A stretch of 64,000 nucleotides of DNA from Flavobacterium sp. (GTDB taxonomy: Bacteria > Bacteroidota > Bacteroidia > Flavobacteriales > Flavobacteriaceae). Below the pieces are notes generated by a model. It did no database searches and was not told the origin of the DNA. It was given only the letters and a program-made list of their open reading frames with translations. The translations under genes and the position numbers were made by a program. Shown piece after piece: positions 61,545-64,000 of the stretch. Positions within the stretch are counted from its first letter, which is position 1, and every line of letters begins with the position of its first letter. The stretch spans positions 62,001 through 126,000 of the forward strand of contig JACMLU010000018.1 of assembly GCA_014379405.1 (NCBI GenBank). The letters run 5' to 3'.

Positions 61545-61611
61545 AAACCGAGATCTGACTTAAAGAAAGAAAAAGAAATACTTCTTTTCAATCCAGTCAA
61601 ATCTCGGTTTC
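61545..61611 (-). terminator. Terminator of the sugar symporter gene
   Basis: AAACCGAGATCTGACT pairs with AGTCAAATCTCGGTTT (15 of 16) across a purine-rich loop of about 34 bases. On the minus strand a long T-run follows. Confidence 0.7.
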
Positions 61612-61653
61612 AAGTCTATATGTTTAGGTATAGAAAACCTTCTTGGTTAAATC

Positions 61654-63342
61654 CTACCAGAAAATAGAATACAATGCTACTAGCACTCCACAAATAATCA
61701 TTGCTCCTACGGCAAAACCATTACTTACTTTAAACATGGCAGTGTCAACTTCCAATCCTTTTACTTTAACACCTTTTTTGGCATCGAACAAACTGATTAA
61801 AATCATCAACAAAACACATACTGCAAATACAATTCCCATTCTATCCAAAAACGGAATTTCATACAAACTAGTCCCATCTTCTTGTTTTACCAAAGTTGCA
61901 AATCCTGTACTGTACAAGAATTCTAAATTCATGAAACCAGGCAAAAATTTGAGTATTACTGACAACACAAATCCTCCAATGGTGGCAAACATAGCTGCAT
62001 TGGAACTTGTTTTTTTCCAGAAGAAACCCATAATAAACATTGCAAAAATACCTGGACTTACAAATCCGGTGTATTCTTGTATGAATTCAAATCCTCCTTT
62101 TTTGTCAATTCCTAAAAAGGGAGCAATAACAACTGCCAACAGCATCGCTGCCACAACCGTAATCTTCCCTACTTGCACCATTTTCTTTTCACTGGCATTT
62201 ACATCAATTTTTTTCTTGAAGATATCCAAGGTAAAAATGGTCGAAATACTGTTTACTTTTCCCGCCAACGAAGCTACTACAGCAGCTGTCAAGGCAGCAA
62301 AAGACAATCCTTTTAATCCTACCGGCAACAAGTTCAACAATACCGGATACGATCTATCAGGGTTTATGATTCCGTCAGGACCCAACATTTCGGTTTGCAA
62401 TCCCCCTTTAGTATAAATTACATAAGCAGCAATTCCGGGTAAAACCACAATTACAGGCATTAATAATTTCAAGAAAGCCGCAAACAAAATTCCAGTTCTG
62501 GCTGTCTTTAAATCAGCTCCTAAAGCTCTTTGAGTGATGTATTGGTTACAACCCCAATAATTCAAATTCACGATCCACATTCCACCGAACAATACCGTCA
62601 ATCCAGGTAAACTTGGGAAGTTGGCGTTGTCTTTTTTGAATATCATGTGGAAATGGTCTCCCGATTGATCCATCATATAATTGAAACCTTGAACCATTCC
62701 GTGTTGTCCGTTTAATTCGGCTACTTTGTCCAATGCCAAATAAGTGGTCACCAAACCTCCAAATATCAAAAACACGACCTGAACAACATCGGTATAACCA
62801 ATTACTTTCATTCCGCCCAATGCAATAACAATGGCAAAAAACGCCAATCCATACATACATAAATTAATTTCAATTCCCGAAATTCCGTTGATAGCCAAAG
62901 CTCCCAAATAAAGAATAGAAGTTAAATTCACGATTACATAAAGCAACAACCAAAAAACAGCCATAATCATCGCTACGTTTCCATTGTATCTTTCGCTCAA
63001 AAATTGAGGCATCGTATAAATCTTGTTCTTTAAATAAACCGGAATAAAAAATACGGCCACAATGATTAAGGTTAAAGCCGCCATCCATTCGTAGGTAGCA
63101 ATAGCCAATCCCATCTTGAATCCGTTTCCAGACATGGCAATAAATTGTTCGGACGAAATATTGGAAGCAATCAAGGAAGTTCCAATTGCCCACCATGTCA
63201 AGGATCCTTCGGCCAAAAAGTAATCGTGTGATGCCGAAATTGATTTTGTCTTTTTTCGGATGTAAACGGAATAGCCATATCCTGCCACTATAAAGAAATA
63301 GACAAGAAAGACTAAGTAATCTGCTAATTGTAATGTGTTCAT
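61654..63342 (-). CDS. Sodium/sugar symporter, SSS family (vSGLT-like)
   Basis: 562-residue inner-membrane symporter, about 14 helices. Close in pattern to the Vibrio galactose symporter: SLIASNISSEQFIAMSGNGFKMGLAIATYEWMAALTLI (about 57-94, Na+-site region), PVYLKNKIYTMPQFLSERYNGN, VNLTSILYLGALAI and GGMKVIGYTDVVQVVFLIFGGLVTT (about 178-202). The next gene on the strand is xylA, so xylose or another pentose is the likely cargo, an inference from context. It has its own terminators on both sides, so it may be transcribed separately from xylA. Confidence 0.9.
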   Translation of the reverse strand: MNTLQLADYLVFLVYFFIVAGYGYSVYIRKKTKSISASHDYFLAEGSLTWWAIGTSLIASNISSEQFIAMSGNGFKMGLAIATYEWMAALTLIIVAVFFIPVYLKNKIYTMPQFLSERYNGNVAMIMAVFWLLLYVIVNLTSILYLGALAINGISGIEINLCMYGLAFFAIVIALGGMKVIGYTDVVQVVFLIFGGLVTTYLALDKVAELNGQHGMVQGFNYMMDQSGDHFHMIFKKDNANFPSLPGLTVLFGGMWIVNLNYWGCNQYITQRALGADLKTARTGILFAAFLKLLMPVIVVLPGIAAYVIYTKGGLQTEMLGPDGIINPDRSYPVLLNLLPVGLKGLSFAALTAAVVASLAGKVNSISTIFTLDIFKKKIDVNASEKKMVQVGKITVVAAMLLAVVIAPFLGIDKKGGFEFIQEYTGFVSPGIFAMFIMGFFWKKTSSNAAMFATIGGFVLSVILKFLPGFMNLEFLYSTGFATLVKQEDGTSLYEIPFLDRMGIVFAVCVLLMILISLFDAKKGVKVKGLEVDTAMFKVSNGFAVGAMIICGVLVALYSIFW

Positions 63343-63412
63343 AAAAATTCGCGGTTAAATTAGTTAATAAATAAGTTAGTGCAATATCGTAGTTTTAAAA
63401 TTATAACCAAAT

Positions 63413-63467
63413 AAAAAGGTGTCAAGAAAGCAATTAACTATACAATTAAATGTTTCCGACACCTTTA
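63413..63467 (-). terminator. Terminator of xylA
   Basis: AAAGGTGTC / GACACCTTT arms with a long A/T loop and a T-run on the minus strand (63413-63417), located between xylA and the symporter gene. Confidence 0.65.
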
Positions 63468-63491
63468 ATTATTCAATACTAATTCAAAATA

Positions 63492-64000
63492 TTAAATATA
63501 TTGGTTAATGATGTTTTCGAACAACTCTTGTTTGCCACTTTGCAACGATAGTTCTCCGTTTTCTTGTGCAATTTTATACAAGGCATTCAAGTCAAGTTTT
63601 CCTTCTTCGAACGCTTTTCCGTTTCCAGAATCAAAAGAACTATATCTTTCTGTTCTTAGTTTTTCGTAAGGAGAAGAAGTGATGATTTTGTCCGCTGTCA
63701 ACAAGGCTCTTGCAAAAGTGTCGGCTCCACCAATGTGTGCGTGGAAAACATCTTGCATATCGGTAGAGTTTCTTCTGATTTTAGCATCAAAATTGACACC
63801 TCCGCCTTGCAAACCTCCAGCTTTCAAGAATACCAACATCGCTTCGGTAGTTTCTTGAATGTTATTTGGAAATTGGTCAGTATCCCATCCGTTTTGGTAA
63901 TCTCCTCTGTTAGCATCTAAACTTCCCAACATTCCCGCTTTGGCAGCAGTTTCAATTTCGTGTTGAAAGGTATGTTGTGCCAATGTAGCGTGGTTTACCT
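63492..64000 (-). CDS. xylA: Xylose isomerase, C-terminal part (5' end beyond window)
   Basis: About 169 residues of a cytoplasmic enzyme converting D-xylose to D-xylulose. The frame is open to the window edge (NHATLAQHTF precedes the first in-frame TTG, which is therefore not a start). Family segments: HTFQHEIETAAKAGMLGSLDANRGDYQNGWDTDQFPNN with metal-ligand Asp/Glu/His region, GGLQGGGVNFDAKIRRNST, HAHIGGADTFARAL and SFDSGNGKAFEEGKL. Normal C-terminus. The symporter gene is next on the strand; xylulokinase would be expected upstream, outside the window. Confidence 0.95.
   Translation of the reverse strand, partial: VNHATLAQHTFQHEIETAAKAGMLGSLDANRGDYQNGWDTDQFPNNIQETTEAMLVFLKAGGLQGGGVNFDAKIRRNSTDMQDVFHAHIGGADTFARALLTADKIITSSPYEKLRTERYSSFDSGNGKAFEEGKLDLNALYKIAQENGELSLQSGKQELFENIINQYI

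Noticed and set aside
61643..62416. 257-codon plus-strand frame
   Set aside because: Lies fully antisense to the sugar symporter gene; low-complexity translation (many Asn, Ile, Thr, Pro) and no family motif.

Overview
The window reads as a chromosomal segment of a Flavobacterium-like member of the Bacteroidota. It is AT-rich and starts are preceded by A/T-rich stretches rather than Shine-Dalgarno sites. Several genes have the Bacteroidota promoter core TAnnTTTG, in the best cases with a TTG 19-20 bases upstream. Lineage-typical genes include a protein with a type IX secretion (T9SS) C-terminal sorting domain, PorT, a TamL-type BamA-like lipoprotein, a GLPGLI protein beside a TonB-dependent receptor, a DUF5686 protein, 2TM-domain and GYDIA-type GHMP kinase proteins, and a vSGLT-like symporter beside xylA. 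I see no prophage, CRISPR array, intact insertion sequence or rRNA. Most of the window is conserved core genome.

Layout. 1-6.7 kb: 3' part of metK, a GLPGLI/TonB-receptor pair (minus strand), then a secreted protein translationally coupled to a deoxynucleoside kinase. 6.7-15.7 kb, all minus: hppA membrane pyrophosphatase with an unusual Cys/Met-rich tail, a T9SS cargo protein, soluble pyrophosphatase ppa, an AlkA-like glycosylase, a DUF5686 outer-membrane protein and pdhB. 15.9-29.1 kb, mostly plus: etfBA, bifunctional nuclease, thyA, a lipoprotein, a HIT protein, a CBM48 protein (minus), a 2TM protein, folA, ubiE/menG, porT, a SpoU methyltransferase (minus), tamL, fbaA and accD. 29.4-34.8 kb: three POT-family peptide transporters and a periplasmic thioredoxin. 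34.8-39.3 kb, minus: surE, a small membrane protein, lpxB and a ComEC-like protein. 39.5-42.6 kb: prc protease and a membrane-anchored nuclease. 42.7-49.8 kb, minus: the cell-shape cluster mreB-mreC-mreD-mrdA-rodA behind purH. 50-54.3 kb: ABC permease, GNAT acetyltransferase (minus), class II HMG-CoA reductase and the GYDIA kinase. 54.3-55 kb: a small accessory pocket with a Cys-rich membrane peptide, a truncated reading frame and REP-like palindromes. 55-61.2 kb, minus: coaX, an outer-membrane protein, lptC, a small membrane protein, a CNNM/CorC protein and ppiD. 61.4 kb: tRNA-Phe(GAA). 61.6-64 kb, minus: the Na+/sugar symporter and the C-terminal part of xylA.

The genes combine into several themes: pyrophosphate use (hppA, ppa), folate/thymidylate and nucleotide metabolism (thyA, folA, dNK, purH), envelope biogenesis and secretion (tamL, porT, lptC, lpxB, ppiD, prc, mre/mrd), peptide uptake (POT transporters), mevalonate-pathway steps (mvaA plus GHMP kinase) and xylose use (symporter, xylA).

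The structure least explained by genes is intergenic. There are period-7 degenerate tandem repeats at four places, a 103-109 bp inverted-repeat element present twice, a CTCACCCC/GGAGAGGG element present twice just after stop codons, and two long near-perfect palindromes of similar design. I did not find a clearly new multi-gene system. The best candidates for a second look are the HppA tail, the period-7 repeats, the inverted-repeat element and the 54.3-54.8 kb remnant.
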